Made by a program: the position numbers and the translations under genes. From positions 1 to 64,000 of the forward strand of contig MVQP01000003.1 in NCBI GenBank assembly GCA_002067235.1: DNA of 64,000 bases, read 5' to 3'. The notes under the pieces are model-generated. The model saw only the letters and a program-made list of their open reading frames with translations. It was not told where the DNA came from and searched no databases. Of this stretch, positions 29,982 through 39,165 are shown one piece after another (position 1 is the stretch's first letter; each line of letters begins with the position of its first letter). Source of the DNA: Syntrophorhabdus sp. PtaB.Bin047. GTDB lineage: Bacteria; Desulfobacterota; Syntrophorhabdia; Syntrophorhabdales; Syntrophorhabdaceae.

Positions 29982-31118
29982 TTATGCCGCCTTCTTTTCG
30001 ATGGCGTCCCGTACCTCTTTCTCGAAAGCCTTCAGCTCGTTGATGGTGCATTCCGTGATATCCGGTTTATACTTTGCCCGGATCGGCTCGAACTGGTCTT
30101 TCGTGAGCTTTCGGCGAAGCTCCTTGATGTTGTTTATCAGGGTCTCTTTCTGTTGCTCGTCTGTGAGCTGGGTTTCCGCTGAACCGTTGTTGTCCGTGCC
30201 GCCTTCGCCGGATCCTTCGCCGACGATCTCGCCTTCTATGAGGACGTCCCCGGTGTCCATGGCGGGATTGATGTTCTCAGCAGGGGGCAGGGCATACTGA
30301 TTGTGAGACATGATGAACCTGGTGTCCTGCCTGAGCCTGTTGATGGCCGCTATGTCGATGGACGGGGCCGGAAGAAGCTGCAGAGTGTAGTGTATTTGCT
30401 TCTGCTCGTTGAAATGAGTTTCCGTGGGAACGCGCCGGAGAATCAGGGGAACCATGGCAAAGCGGCCTACAAGCTCTCCGGTTTCGCCGACCGCCGTCAC
30501 GCCGGCGTCCCGCATGATCGTCTGGACATACTCGATGCCAGAGTTTACGTCTATCGTACTGTTCTTGCTTGACGTGTCGATCTGGTATATCCCCCCCATG
30601 GAAACTTTGGGCAAGAGACACTGCAGGTGTCCCCGCAGGGTGCATTCGCCCTTCGGGTTTTCGTCGGATCGCAGGTTTGAACAGGGGCACTCGATATCTT
30701 CCATGCCCTTCGTGACTTCGTTGTAGCGTGTTGCCTGTTCGCCGTCGCCCATGCACTTGACACCCTTCGATTTGCCGTACCATGTATAGGCTTGTGGAAA
30801 GACAGCGCCGATATCGTTCACGGGCAACATGATCTCGATCTGTTCAGCGAGCTTGCCGTAGTTCTTCTGGATAAAGGTGAGAACGTCTTTTCTCTTTACC
30901 TCAAGTTCCTGGGCGCGCTTCATGGCGTCTTCCTGTGTCTTGAAGCCGTAGACCGCCCCCACTTCCTGGGGAAGGACAAAGAAGGGACATTCGGCCGGAA
31001 ACTCCTTGTCTCCCTTAACCACCTTGAAGCCCAGGCGGATTTTTCCGAGCCTGGGGATCCTTCTTCGCTCGCTCAAACCCTTTACCTTTGTGATCTTACC
31101 TACGAAGCCACTCATCAC
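29982..31118 (-). CDS. recombination directionality factor (RDF), Gp3-like
   Basis: A 378-residue protein matching the phage RDF family: KIRLGFKVVKGDKEFPAECP, FFVLPQEVGAVYG, EIMLPVNDIGAVFPQAYTWY, CMGDG, ECPCSN and LRGHLQCLLPKVSMGGIYQI followed by DTSSKNS. RDFs switch a recombinase from integration to excision. The known family partners serine integrases, yet both integrases here are tyrosine type; the role may be replication-coupled instead. Start GTG 31118 or ATG 31115. Confidence 0.78.
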   Translation of the reverse strand: MMSGFVGKITKVKGLSERRRIPRLGKIRLGFKVVKGDKEFPAECPFFVLPQEVGAVYGFKTQEDAMKRAQELEVKRKDVLTFIQKNYGKLAEQIEIMLPVNDIGAVFPQAYTWYGKSKGVKCMGDGEQATRYNEVTKGMEDIECPCSNLRSDENPKGECTLRGHLQCLLPKVSMGGIYQIDTSSKNSTIDVNSGIEYVQTIMRDAGVTAVGETGELVGRFAMVPLILRRVPTETHFNEQKQIHYTLQLLPAPSIDIAAINRLRQDTRFIMSHNQYALPPAENINPAMDTGDVLIEGEIVGEGSGEGGTDNNGSAETQLTDEQQKETLINNIKELRRKLTKDQFEPIRAKYKPDITECTINELKAFEKEVRDAIEKKAA

Positions 31119-31804
31119 GCTGCCCCTCCTTCGATTTCGTGTTCATCAATTTCCCGGAGAAGATTGCAGATCATGCGGCCAACTTCTTTTTCATCCCCGT
31201 CGGCAATGTTATGGAGCCTTTCGAGATTAATTCCGCTCATAAGCCGGGCTATGACCGCCGCCATGCTCGGCGCCTGGATCGTGTAGCCTCGCTGTAAGAA
31301 CTTTCTGAGCCGCATCATAGACCCGCCAGCGTCCTCGGCGCGCCGGGGAGCTGTGTAAACAAGCCTGCGCGCGGCCAGATCCGGGTAGAACTCATCGGAA
31401 CACAGACCGTACCAGACATGTTTACCGGTCTCGCCGTCTATCTGCATGCCGATGGCGGCTTGCGCAATCGTATAGTCGAAGGACTCAATGAGCTTTTCCG
31501 TGGAGTCGAAGCACCAGCGGGTGATGAATTGCGCCGGCTTGCGCGGATAGGCAAGAACGGTTATAGCGTTCTTGGTTTCATAGGTCCGGCCCTTTCGGGT
31601 GAGCGCAAGTTCCTGAGCGGCCATTTTCAGCGTGGACTTGTCGGGGCCGAACAGGTCGATATCCGAAACCTTCTCGCGCGCTATGGTAGCCCTGATGAAA
31701 CCGCCAGCGATGTTCAGCGACGGATAATTCTGTACCAGCTCGCGGATATCTTTGGGAATCCGCGAAACAACGAAACCGAGGTCGGTTCTCGTCAACTCTC
31801 TCAC
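31115..31804 (-). CDS. phage nucleotidyltransferase (poly(A)-polymerase-head-like)
   Basis: A 229-residue protein with NIAGGFIRATIAREKVSDID and LFGPDK: the GG..R...DxD signature of the DNA polymerase beta-like nucleotidyltransferase fold. It may add nucleotides to RNA or modify a protein. GGAGG before a GTG start. Substrate unknown. Confidence 0.72.
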   Translation of the reverse strand: MRELTRTDLGFVVSRIPKDIRELVQNYPSLNIAGGFIRATIAREKVSDIDLFGPDKSTLKMAAQELALTRKGRTYETKNAITVLAYPRKPAQFITRWCFDSTEKLIESFDYTIAQAAIGMQIDGETGKHVWYGLCSDEFYPDLAARRLVYTAPRRAEDAGGSMMRLRKFLQRGYTIQAPSMAAVIARLMSGINLERLHNIADGDEKEVGRMICNLLREIDEHEIEGGAA

Positions 31805-31816
31805 AAATAGCCTCCT

Positions 31817-33145
31817 TTAGTTGGGCCTTCTGATGGTCAGGATCTGCTTGAAACGTTTCTCTGTGGCTCGCATTACGGCCCCAGGGTCCAGTTTCTCCCG
31901 ATTCAGGTAGGAATATTTATCAAGACGGTTATCAACAATGTATGGGCCTGCCGTGGCCTTACGGACGCGGTTCTCCCGGAGAAGGTCGCGCACTTCTGTT
32001 TTAACCGCTTCCTTCTCCTCCTCAAGGGCGTCTATGTGGCCCTTCGTTTCGAGGTAGTAAGCACAGAGTTCGGGCAGGTTGGTTTTCAGGAATTCGTTGG
32101 CCTGATCGAACAGCGCGATGATCTTCCCCTTGAGGTCGATGTATTCCTGTTCAAAGCCGGGGTTCTTCTTGGTCCCGAGATCCGCGTTGGCCTGAATGTA
32201 TTTGGCAAGGATGTCCTCTATCCCGTCGAGGACGCCGTTTGTCGCAAGGGCACTGTACTCTTCCTCGAATCCCTGCCAGCATGTGCCTTCGATGGTTCCC
32301 CATGGGCAATAGTCGCATCTCCAATCGGAAAGCTCGTACTGCCGGTCCGGGAAAGTCCCGTTCTGGACATGCAAATAGACTTCCCTAAACTTGGCCATGG
32401 CGTTTCTTACGATGTTTTCCATGACGAAGATCGGTTCTTCCCGGCTTCCCACGACCTTTTCACCACTGGACCGGGACATCTCGATGATGTAGGCGGTATC
32501 GCTCTCAAGGTCATACTCGATGAGAAAATCCATGTAAGCCGCAGTGTTCTTGTTCTTGATTAACAGAACGCTACGGGTTATGTCGGGGTTAAGGTTGACC
32601 CTGATACCGCGTTGGTAGATGCAGCATTGCGTGATATAGTCCTGCGGATAGGCTTCGCTGTTCCAGATCTTCTCGAACGTGAAGTGATTGAGGCCCTTGT
32701 GTTCATAATGAGTATCCACGAACATCATGTCCGTGACGATGCCGTCGATGTGACCATGAATGACACCGGCCGGAATAATCTCGCTACCCGGTTGCAGGGC
32801 TCCACTCTCCACGAGCCTGGCGCAGGTCTCACAGATTCTTTCCGGTATCCACTCCTTGGCGTCCGGGAACATGTCTGTTACGTCGAGGTTGACCGCCATT
32901 TGCTGGCTGTGAAGCTGAAAAACGGTCTTGTTGAGCCAGTCCTCGGTGAGCGTTTCGTGTATGCTCGAATCATCGAGCACAAGGATGAACCGGTCATTGC
33001 GCTTCTGATCCGGGGCAATCCCGAGAGCGTGATAGACCATCTGCCTCATGCACCTTTCCGGGCCTGCACCGCTTGGCCGGGGGAAGTAGGGCTGCGATTC
33101 GGGCGGCTCCATGCCTGCCGCCTTGATAATTACATCGGCAATCAT
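31817..33145 (-). CDS. Cas4/RecB-like PD-(D/E)XK nuclease
   Basis: A 442-residue protein. CMRQMVYHALG at the N-terminus, GVIHGHIDGIVTD, HYEHKGLN and CDYCPWGTIEGTC make the Cas4-like layout: one N-terminal Cys and three later Cys for Fe-S, with D...E-x-K catalytic residues. The C-terminal third is a coiled coil (about 340-400). Likely exonuclease in phage recombination. The typical C-terminal Cys triplet is complete. Confidence 0.75.
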   Translation of the reverse strand: MIADVIIKAAGMEPPESQPYFPRPSGAGPERCMRQMVYHALGIAPDQKRNDRFILVLDDSSIHETLTEDWLNKTVFQLHSQQMAVNLDVTDMFPDAKEWIPERICETCARLVESGALQPGSEIIPAGVIHGHIDGIVTDMMFVDTHYEHKGLNHFTFEKIWNSEAYPQDYITQCCIYQRGIRVNLNPDITRSVLLIKNKNTAAYMDFLIEYDLESDTAYIIEMSRSSGEKVVGSREEPIFVMENIVRNAMAKFREVYLHVQNGTFPDRQYELSDWRCDYCPWGTIEGTCWQGFEEEYSALATNGVLDGIEDILAKYIQANADLGTKKNPGFEQEYIDLKGKIIALFDQANEFLKTNLPELCAYYLETKGHIDALEEEKEAVKTEVRDLLRENRVRKATAGPYIVDNRLDKYSYLNREKLDPGAVMRATEKRFKQILTIRRPN

Positions 33146-33381
33146 CTGTTCACCCCCGCATCCTTGAGGACCATAGCGCTACGATAGGTTAACGACGTAA
33201 TACTGTCCCGTTTCGCCCGGTCGTTCCATCCGTCCCGATAGCCCAATCTGTAGAGCAGTCCGATGGAGAATATGACGAACAGTACTCCAACAATACCGAA
33301 CAACAACGGCTTCATCCTGTGACCCCTCGTTTCCTCTTCTTCCTCGTCATCATCGGGAAGGGACCTGTTAAAACTCCTCAT
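33142..33381 (-). CDS. small single-span membrane protein (79 aa)
   Basis: MRSFNRSLPDDDEEEEETRG, then membrane helix LLFGIVGVLFVIFSIGLLYR. GGAGG upstream of 33381. Overlaps both the transglycosylase-like gene and the nuclease. Function unknown. Confidence 0.7.
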   Translation of the reverse strand: MRSFNRSLPDDDEEEEETRGHRMKPLLFGIVGVLFVIFSIGLLYRLGYRDGWNDRAKRDSITSLTYRSAMVLKDAGVNR

Positions 33382-33937
33382 TGTGCACCTCCATGACTTT
33401 CTTGTAATACCCTTTCGCCCCGCCTGAATAGCTGTGAAGGGCTTTCCTGACATCTCCCCGGTGCTTCTTGAGATAGTGAGCAAGGACGAACTTACCGGCC
33501 CGTACGTTTACCGTTGGGTCCAGTAGTTCGCCCCTGTGTTTGGCTATGCCTGCTTTCTTCAACTCGTCTTTCCAGACACACCAGCGGATCTGCATAAGCC
33601 CTATTGCACCTTTCCTGCTCACCGCGCGCGGGTTCCCGTTCGACTCCACCTTGATGATCTTTGGGATAAGGGTGTCAACGGGGCTCTGTGCTCTTGTCTG
33701 GTGCATGTGCCCCGTTGACATTGGGAGTAGTGAGAAAGCCAGAATAACAAGGGCAATGATGATGCCCTTCGCGCGCTGATAGACGCGCCGCTTGTCAGGC
33801 GCAAGAACGCTGAGCTTATTTTTCGGTCGCCGAATGGCCTTGTAGTTCTTGCCGTCCACACGGCCGTACATGGCGATAAGGAGAAGAGGGCAGGTTCTGA
33901 AAGCCTTGCGGATGAGCTTGGCCTGTCGCTGACTCAT
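33368..33937 (-). CDS. membrane-anchored lytic transglycosylase
   Basis: A 189-residue protein with membrane helix IIIALVILAFSLLPM (about 60-75), then an SLT/GEWL domain: IIKVESNGNPRAVSRKGAIG, LMQI, with catalytic Glu in KVES. It cuts peptidoglycan. The position in an early region, next to an AAA ATPase rather than the lysis genes, is unusual; it could act in DNA entry or prophage physiology. Confidence 0.82.
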   Translation of the reverse strand: MSQRQAKLIRKAFRTCPLLLIAMYGRVDGKNYKAIRRPKNKLSVLAPDKRRVYQRAKGIIIALVILAFSLLPMSTGHMHQTRAQSPVDTLIPKIIKVESNGNPRAVSRKGAIGLMQIRWCVWKDELKKAGIAKHRGELLDPTVNVRAGKFVLAHYLKKHRGDVRKALHSYSGGAKGYYKKVMEVHNEEF

Positions 33938-35502
33938 GCCGCTTTCTCCGGCTCGGGTTTCGTTGCCGTTACCGAACCGCCGTCACCGACAAACAAGGAG
34001 CCTTCAGGCACCTTCTGGCCTTCATGGTAGACGGAAGTAGCGAACAATTGAACGTCGTTCTCGATGACCCACCGTTGCAGAACCCCGAAAGACTCGTCAT
34101 CCAGGGACTCGACACGGTCACAGATAAGAACCTGAAAGGGGGCACCGGCGTTCAGACGTTTGGTCATGTCCAGACCCATCATCATCTGTTCGGACGTGCT
34201 CATGTTGTCCACGCTGATATCGCCTACCCAGACGGTGTTCCCCTCGATGCGCAGGTTGTCGATGGGTATGTTTGCTTCCTTCGTGAGCCTTGTAGCCAAA
34301 TCCTTCCGCAGGTACTTCAGGGTGTCCGTGAGCTTGTCGGCTTCGGCCTTCTTCTTCTCGTACTCGGGCCGGATGTCCTGTTCAGCCTCAAGCCAGATAT
34401 CGTACTTGGCTTCGTCGGCCAGGGCAGTTTCGTGCTCCGCCTCTTTGGCATGAAGGTGGGTGTTCAGCTCCTCGATATTGGGCATGTCCTTGATCTTGAT
34501 GGCTTCGAGGGTTTCACGCCAGTTCTTCAGGCTGTCTTCCAGGTCCCTGCGTTGCTTCTTTGTGTCATCAAGGACCTTGAGGGCCGTTTCTTTTCCTTCG
34601 AGTTTTTTCTGAAGCTCACTGATTTGCCCGCGAATGTCGTCTATCTCCGTGGTGAGCGTGACCCGTTCATCAGCTATTTCCCTGTCGCCCTTGAGGGCAT
34701 TCAACAGCGCTTCAGCACTCGCAATCTTCTTTTCGAGGTCTTCCCGAAGCGGCTTGTTCTTCTTTTCCTGCTCTTGGAGTGTTTCAGCGTTTGAGATTTC
34801 CTGTCTGAGAACGCCGATCTGTCGGGACAATTCTTCGACTGCTCCAGGTTGATAGGCGTTTGCGTCGAAGCCCTTGATTGCCTCCAACTTCCCGGTCAGT
34901 AAGGCCAGCTTCTGTTCGGCGATCTTGTTCAGCTCCGCCCGTTTCCGGTAGATGAGGCCGGTCTTTTCGTTGGCCAGCAAGTTGATGAGGTCCATGCCGT
35001 CCATCGTGTAGTCGATACCGTCCGTGAACTCATCGGAAACGTCCTTGAGGTCTTCAGGTTTCATCGTGGTCTTGAAGAGATCCCGGAGGTATTTGGCTTT
35101 GTCGTCGGAAAGGACGAGAGCGATCGGATTGAACAGGAAGCCCCGCTTTCCCTTATCAGCGATCCCTATGAGGCTGTCAATGTAGGTCTGGAGTGTGGTA
35201 TTAACTGACCCGTCCGCGCTCGTAACCTTGAGGCCCTTGGTTCCCTTCTGGGTGATCGTGCGCCTGATCTTGTATGCTTCAAGGTCAATGATGATCTCCG
35301 ACTTCTCTTCGCCGGTCCGGATCATCGAGGGATCGAGATTGCCGAATAGCCCGGCCGGTATTGACTTCAAGACGTCGGTTTTACCCTTCTTGTTCTTGCC
35401 CATGAGCAAGTTCATGTGCGGTGACAGGGGAGCACCATCACCACCGAGCTTCAGTTCCTTGAAGATAAGAAAGTTCTTAAGCTGTATGCCGGTAATCTTC
35501 AC
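33934..35502 (-). CDS. SbcC/SMC-like ATPase
   Basis: A 522-residue protein. N-terminal Walker A MGKNKKGKTDVL within LKNFLIFKELKLGG, central coiled coil (about 190-390), ABC signature MSTSEQMMMG and Walker B-like VLICDRVESLDD. The P-loop GKNKKGKT has Lys instead of the usual Gly of GxNGxGKS, and the Walker B has D-R in place of D-E. Probably partners the Cas4-like nuclease in recombination. GTG start with GGAGG. Confidence 0.78.
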   Translation of the reverse strand: MKITGIQLKNFLIFKELKLGGDGAPLSPHMNLLMGKNKKGKTDVLKSIPAGLFGNLDPSMIRTGEEKSEIIIDLEAYKIRRTITQKGTKGLKVTSADGSVNTTLQTYIDSLIGIADKGKRGFLFNPIALVLSDDKAKYLRDLFKTTMKPEDLKDVSDEFTDGIDYTMDGMDLINLLANEKTGLIYRKRAELNKIAEQKLALLTGKLEAIKGFDANAYQPGAVEELSRQIGVLRQEISNAETLQEQEKKNKPLREDLEKKIASAEALLNALKGDREIADERVTLTTEIDDIRGQISELQKKLEGKETALKVLDDTKKQRRDLEDSLKNWRETLEAIKIKDMPNIEELNTHLHAKEAEHETALADEAKYDIWLEAEQDIRPEYEKKKAEADKLTDTLKYLRKDLATRLTKEANIPIDNLRIEGNTVWVGDISVDNMSTSEQMMMGLDMTKRLNAGAPFQVLICDRVESLDDESFGVLQRWVIENDVQLFATSVYHEGQKVPEGSLFVGDGGSVTATKPEPEKAA

Positions 35503-35854
35503 TTGTTACCTCCTTGTATTTTTTGAGTTCATCCATGCCGTAGAAGATTTTCTTGCCTAAGCCCCTTGCCCTGCCAAGCTCAATGAGACAGCCCTTGGAG
35601 GATTCCCATGATCCTGCCAGGAGAATTGCATCGGCGATCTCCAGAAGGGGCAGGGCATACTTGAACATCCAGTCGGCATGGGAGAAGTTTTGAAGACGGC
35701 CGTCAAGGTCCCAGAAGGCGGACATGACATGGGGGATTATGGGGACGTGCCCCGCAACGAGAGCCTGCTTGCCTATTTCGTTGGCAAAGGCTACGTTCGC
35801 CTTGACCTGTTCAATGGTTTCAGCAGAGTAGGGGGACGAGACGTAAACGATCAT
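35477..35854 (-). CDS. nucleoside 2-deoxyribosyltransferase-like protein (DUF4406)
   Basis: MIVYVSSPYSAETIEQVKAN, later WMFKYALPLLEIADAILLAG, SWESSKGCLIELGRARGLGK: DUF4406-type deoxyribosyltransferase fold with the E.GRA..LGK signature. ATG at 35854 overlaps the methyltransferase stop (ATGA). A longer frame to 36121 is a shadow. Second family member in this phage after 4422. Confidence 0.75.
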   Translation of the reverse strand: MIVYVSSPYSAETIEQVKANVAFANEIGKQALVAGHVPIIPHVMSAFWDLDGRLQNFSHADWMFKYALPLLEIADAILLAGSWESSKGCLIELGRARGLGKKIFYGMDELKKYKEVTSEDYRHTA

Positions 35855-36930
35855 ATTGTCTCCGAGAATAGGGGTATTTGCTGGCCCGTACCGTTCTGGG
35901 CCTTCTCGATGTTCGAAAGGGCCATGCGGTGGTAGGATTCTTTCAGCTCGAAGCCGATGGCGTTCCGGCCTTGCTCCACTGCGACGTAGGCAACGCTTCC
36001 GATACCCATAAAGGGGTCCAGAACCGTATTGCCTGGGTTGGTATAGAGCTTTATGCAGCGACGAATCACTTCGAGCTGGAGAGGACACACATGCTTTTCT
36101 TCGTCGTTTTCTCTTGCGCACTTATAGCCGTCCAGGGTGTCGATCTCCAAGATATCGGTCCAACAGCCGTGAGCCCACTTTATCCAGTCTTCCTTCGTAA
36201 ACCAGCCGTCCGGGTTTATACCTTCACCGCCAGTCACGGTCCGGGTGACTGTGGCCCCCAGCCGTTCATCAAAGGACACAATCCGGTAAGGGATGATCTG
36301 ATAATCCTTCTTGACTCGTTTGATGTTGCCGTGGTCAATGTAGTTGATGATCGGAGACGGTTCGACAAGCATGATCTCCTTTTGTGTCTCAATGATCCCG
36401 TGGACCCTTCCGGCCGGGTCTGCATCTCCGGCAGGTTTGCGGAAGAACAGAACGTAATCGTTCATTGCTGGGGACAGGGATCTTGCGTCGCGCGCCCCGG
36501 TTACGAACATCAGTGAGTGTAGGTTATTGCGCTTGGCTATGTTTCGGGGGTTCTTGACTATGGCCACTTCACCGTGCGGAAAGAAACCGTGGTTCTGTGC
36601 CATGGTGATTACTGCACCGCGGAAGTCGCGCATGCCCATAAAACCGTGCTGCACCTTGTAAGTCAAAAGCTGTTGGACATGACAGCAAAAGATGCTTCCG
36701 GGCTTCAATACCCTGAATAGCTGTTCAAAGGCATACCGGATATGAACCGAGAACTGGCAGGCCATGAGGTTATCGGAATCCTGGCAGTTGCCGATATCTT
36801 CGGTCTTGTGGCTGTAGCTGAAGAGGGCTGCAAACGGGATTGACGTGATGCAGCAGTCTACCGAATTGTCCGGTAGAAAATCGGCCATTCCCTGTACGCA
36901 GTCACGGTTCCAGATCTGAACATCAGACAT
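35851..36930 (-). CDS. N4/N6 amino-DNA methyltransferase (beta-type)
   Basis: A 359-residue protein with motif order IV-then-I. DCCITSIPFAALFSYS is the motif IV site, with SIPF where SPPY/DPPY is usual. NTVLDPFMGIGSVAYVAVEQ is the SAM-binding FxGxG. GRNAIGFELKESYHRMA follows. It would methylate adenine or cytosine-N4 in phage DNA. Coupled to a helicase gene, as in restriction-like or anti-restriction pairs. Confidence 0.82.
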   Translation of the reverse strand: MSDVQIWNRDCVQGMADFLPDNSVDCCITSIPFAALFSYSHKTEDIGNCQDSDNLMACQFSVHIRYAFEQLFRVLKPGSIFCCHVQQLLTYKVQHGFMGMRDFRGAVITMAQNHGFFPHGEVAIVKNPRNIAKRNNLHSLMFVTGARDARSLSPAMNDYVLFFRKPAGDADPAGRVHGIIETQKEIMLVEPSPIINYIDHGNIKRVKKDYQIIPYRIVSFDERLGATVTRTVTGGEGINPDGWFTKEDWIKWAHGCWTDILEIDTLDGYKCARENDEEKHVCPLQLEVIRRCIKLYTNPGNTVLDPFMGIGSVAYVAVEQGRNAIGFELKESYHRMALSNIEKAQNGTGQQIPLFSETI

Positions 36931-38530
36931 TGAGTACCCCTTTCATCGCTTCGATATATGCGGCTTCCTGCATCGCTATCCCTTGCAGGAACTTTTCTTG
37001 CTTTGCCTTCACGTTGTCCCAGACCACACCTTCCAGCTCGGGGATGTAGGGGATGTGGACCTTGACCTGTTTCGTCTGACCATAGCGAACGGCGCGCCGG
37101 ATGCTCTGATAGTGCTGCTCAAAACTGTCCGAAAATCCCGAATAGACCATGCTTCCGCACATCTGGAAGTTCAGGCCGAAGCCAAGGAGAGACGCTTTTG
37201 AGATCAGCACGTCGGTCTTGCCCGATCTGAACCGTTCGATGATCTCCAACCGGTCCGCTTCCTTTGTCTTGCCCGTAAGGGTTTCAACGGTAAACGTCTC
37301 GTTCTGTAGTTGTTCCGCTATGATGCTTGATTCTTCATCGAAGATGGTCCAGACGAGGACCTGCAGTTCGTGATGAATAACGTCCCGTCTTACCAGGTCG
37401 GCAACGAACGCAGGCTTAAGGCTCGGTATCTTTGTCGTGCCTTCTTTTGAGTAGACAAAGCCTTTGGCGACCTCGGACAGCTCGATCCTCCTGGGCATGG
37501 TCAGCTTCGTGCGGTCAATGAAGAGTTGAGCCCGTTTGGACCGATCATCACCGTTCAGGACGAATGATCTTTGCTCCGCGGTCATCTCAATTCTGTACTC
37601 TTCGATCAACGGATCCGGCAGATCCTTGAGATGATCCTGAAACCCGTAGTTCTTGGGGTCGTTCAGATAGATTGACCATCCCGCCATGAACCGGTAGAAA
37701 GCGGCCTCTGCGTGTTGCTTGACCTTCCAGTTGCCGTCCCTGTCGCGCTTGAAGAAGGTCCACAGGATCTCGCCTTCGTCGCGGAGCTTTTCAAGGAAAG
37801 AGCCTTGCGATGCGTATTCCATCGTGTCATTAGGCGCCGGCGTGGCCGTGCAGGCCAGCTTGTACTCGATGCCCCTGCAGGACTTTATCAGTGCCCATTT
37901 GATCTTGCCGCCGCCCGCCTTCAGAAGACTTGCTTCATCGAGCACAACGCCGGCGCAATGCCGGATCTCCGATATGACCTCCGGTTGCTCTTTCCGGGGG
38001 ATGAACTTCTCGGGGTTGACTATGCCGGTTGTCGGCTTTCCATCCGTGCACCATGCTTTAAGGCTCTCTCGGGTCTCGATCTGTTCAATGGCCATTTCAT
38101 CCCCGTAGAACCTCCGGGCCATGTCGATTGTCTGCCTGATGATGTTCAGGGGAACGATAAGCAGAACCTTGCCGCCTGTTCTATGAGAGACCTGGCGCGC
38201 CCATTCCAGATACATCGGGGTCTTGCCACTCCCGGTGTAGCTCCATATGGCGTAGCGTTTGACTCTGAGGGCCTGCGAAACAATGAACCGCTGGTAGTCA
38301 AGGAGATATTCGGACAAAGGGAGCCAACCATGGTCTTCCGTTGCTGCTTGGACCCCAAGGATGTGAGCGAACCGGGCCGAACAGGAGATCCTGTACGTGT
38401 CGGATCGCCAGTCGTATGCGAGTTGGAACTCGGGGAGCTTCTTCGTCTTCAGAAACAGGTAGTACTCGTCAAGGGTCCACCGGTTGAAGTTCATGCTGAT
38501 GGTGTCATTTTGAATCTGGACGGCCTGCAT
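36923..38530 (-). CDS. SF2 helicase (SNF2/DEAD-like)
   Basis: A 535-residue helicase. LLDYQRFIVSQALRVKRYAI; Walker A SYTGSGKTPMY; motif II VVLDEASLL; motif III ACTATPAPN; C-terminal QSIRRAVRYGQTKQ (motif VI). Intact, unlike the helicase remnant at 8996. The start MQAVQIQNDT at 38530 overlaps the stop of a tiny membrane gene (TGATG). It may supply helicase function for recombination or cooperate with the adjoining methyltransferase. Confidence 0.85.
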   Translation of the reverse strand: MQAVQIQNDTISMNFNRWTLDEYYLFLKTKKLPEFQLAYDWRSDTYRISCSARFAHILGVQAATEDHGWLPLSEYLLDYQRFIVSQALRVKRYAIWSYTGSGKTPMYLEWARQVSHRTGGKVLLIVPLNIIRQTIDMARRFYGDEMAIEQIETRESLKAWCTDGKPTTGIVNPEKFIPRKEQPEVISEIRHCAGVVLDEASLLKAGGGKIKWALIKSCRGIEYKLACTATPAPNDTMEYASQGSFLEKLRDEGEILWTFFKRDRDGNWKVKQHAEAAFYRFMAGWSIYLNDPKNYGFQDHLKDLPDPLIEEYRIEMTAEQRSFVLNGDDRSKRAQLFIDRTKLTMPRRIELSEVAKGFVYSKEGTTKIPSLKPAFVADLVRRDVIHHELQVLVWTIFDEESSIIAEQLQNETFTVETLTGKTKEADRLEIIERFRSGKTDVLISKASLLGFGLNFQMCGSMVYSGFSDSFEQHYQSIRRAVRYGQTKQVKVHIPYIPELEGVVWDNVKAKQEKFLQGIAMQEAAYIEAMKGVLNV

Positions 38531-38640
38531 CAGAAGCCTTGTCCTGCGCGAATGAGGTAGCCCACGGCGATTCCCAGAACGAGGCTTACCAGACCTACAA
38601 TCCACAGGTTTGAACCAATCAGTTTCGACAGCCTTTCCAT
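38530..38640 (-). CDS. small membrane peptide (36 aa)
   Basis: MERLSKLIGSNLWIVGLVSL, VLGIAVGYLIRAGQ: a single membrane helix. GGAGG lies 4 nt upstream of the ATG. Stop overlaps the helicase ATG. Too short for most gene callers. Function unknown. Confidence 0.6.
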   Translation of the reverse strand: MERLSKLIGSNLWIVGLVSLVLGIAVGYLIRAGQGF

Positions 38641-38649
38641 AGATCCTCC

Positions 38650-38865
38650 TTACAGGCTCTCCGGCGTCGGTTTGATCTCGTAGCCTTCCTGCTTGAGAGC
38701 ATCAACGAGCCATTGCGCCACGACCTGCTTGATACCGAAGGCTTTCATTACGGCCGATTCAGCGCTTGTTGCTTGGCGTTTGGGCCTGAGCTTATTTGGT
38801 TTTGGAGCGTTGCCGAGTATTTTCCCGAGATAGTCGAAGAACTTGCCTTTCCAATCTATTCCCAT
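38650..38865 (-). CDS. hypothetical protein (71 aa)
   Basis: MGIDWKGKFFDYLGKILGNA; basic middle (KPNKLRPKRQ), helical C-terminus. Follows the next gene by 3 nt. No family recognised. Confidence 0.65.
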   Translation of the reverse strand: MGIDWKGKFFDYLGKILGNAPKPNKLRPKRQATSAESAVMKAFGIKQVVAQWLVDALKQEGYEIKPTPESL

Positions 38866-38868
38866 GAT

Positions 38869-39165
38869 CTACCTCCGGAAATTGAGAATATTCGCCGTCT
38901 TTTGCGTGGCGCCCATCAGTTCCGAGGGCGTGGGAAGGCCAAGGGCGTTGTATTGTCGGATGAACTGCCAGGCGAGGTCGTAGATCGCTGGCAGGGTAGG
39001 GTGAAGCAGCCTGCCGGCGGATGAGGGAATGGCCACACCCTCGTTGACTACAGCGGCGCCGCTGACGACGAACTGTCTGAGCTGATCGTAGATATCGTGA
39101 GCATCCCTGACAGTGATATTCTGAAGGGCGGCCTGCAGGGCATCGACCTGGGGGTTACGCTCCAT
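38869..39165 (-). CDS. hypothetical protein (98 aa)
   Basis: MERNPQVDALQAALQNITVR, all-helical, with AIYDLAWQFIRQYNALGLPT. AAGGAG ribosome site 10 nt from ATG. Unknown. Confidence 0.65.
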   Translation of the reverse strand: MERNPQVDALQAALQNITVRDAHDIYDQLRQFVVSGAAVVNEGVAIPSSAGRLLHPTLPAIYDLAWQFIRQYNALGLPTPSELMGATQKTANILNFRR

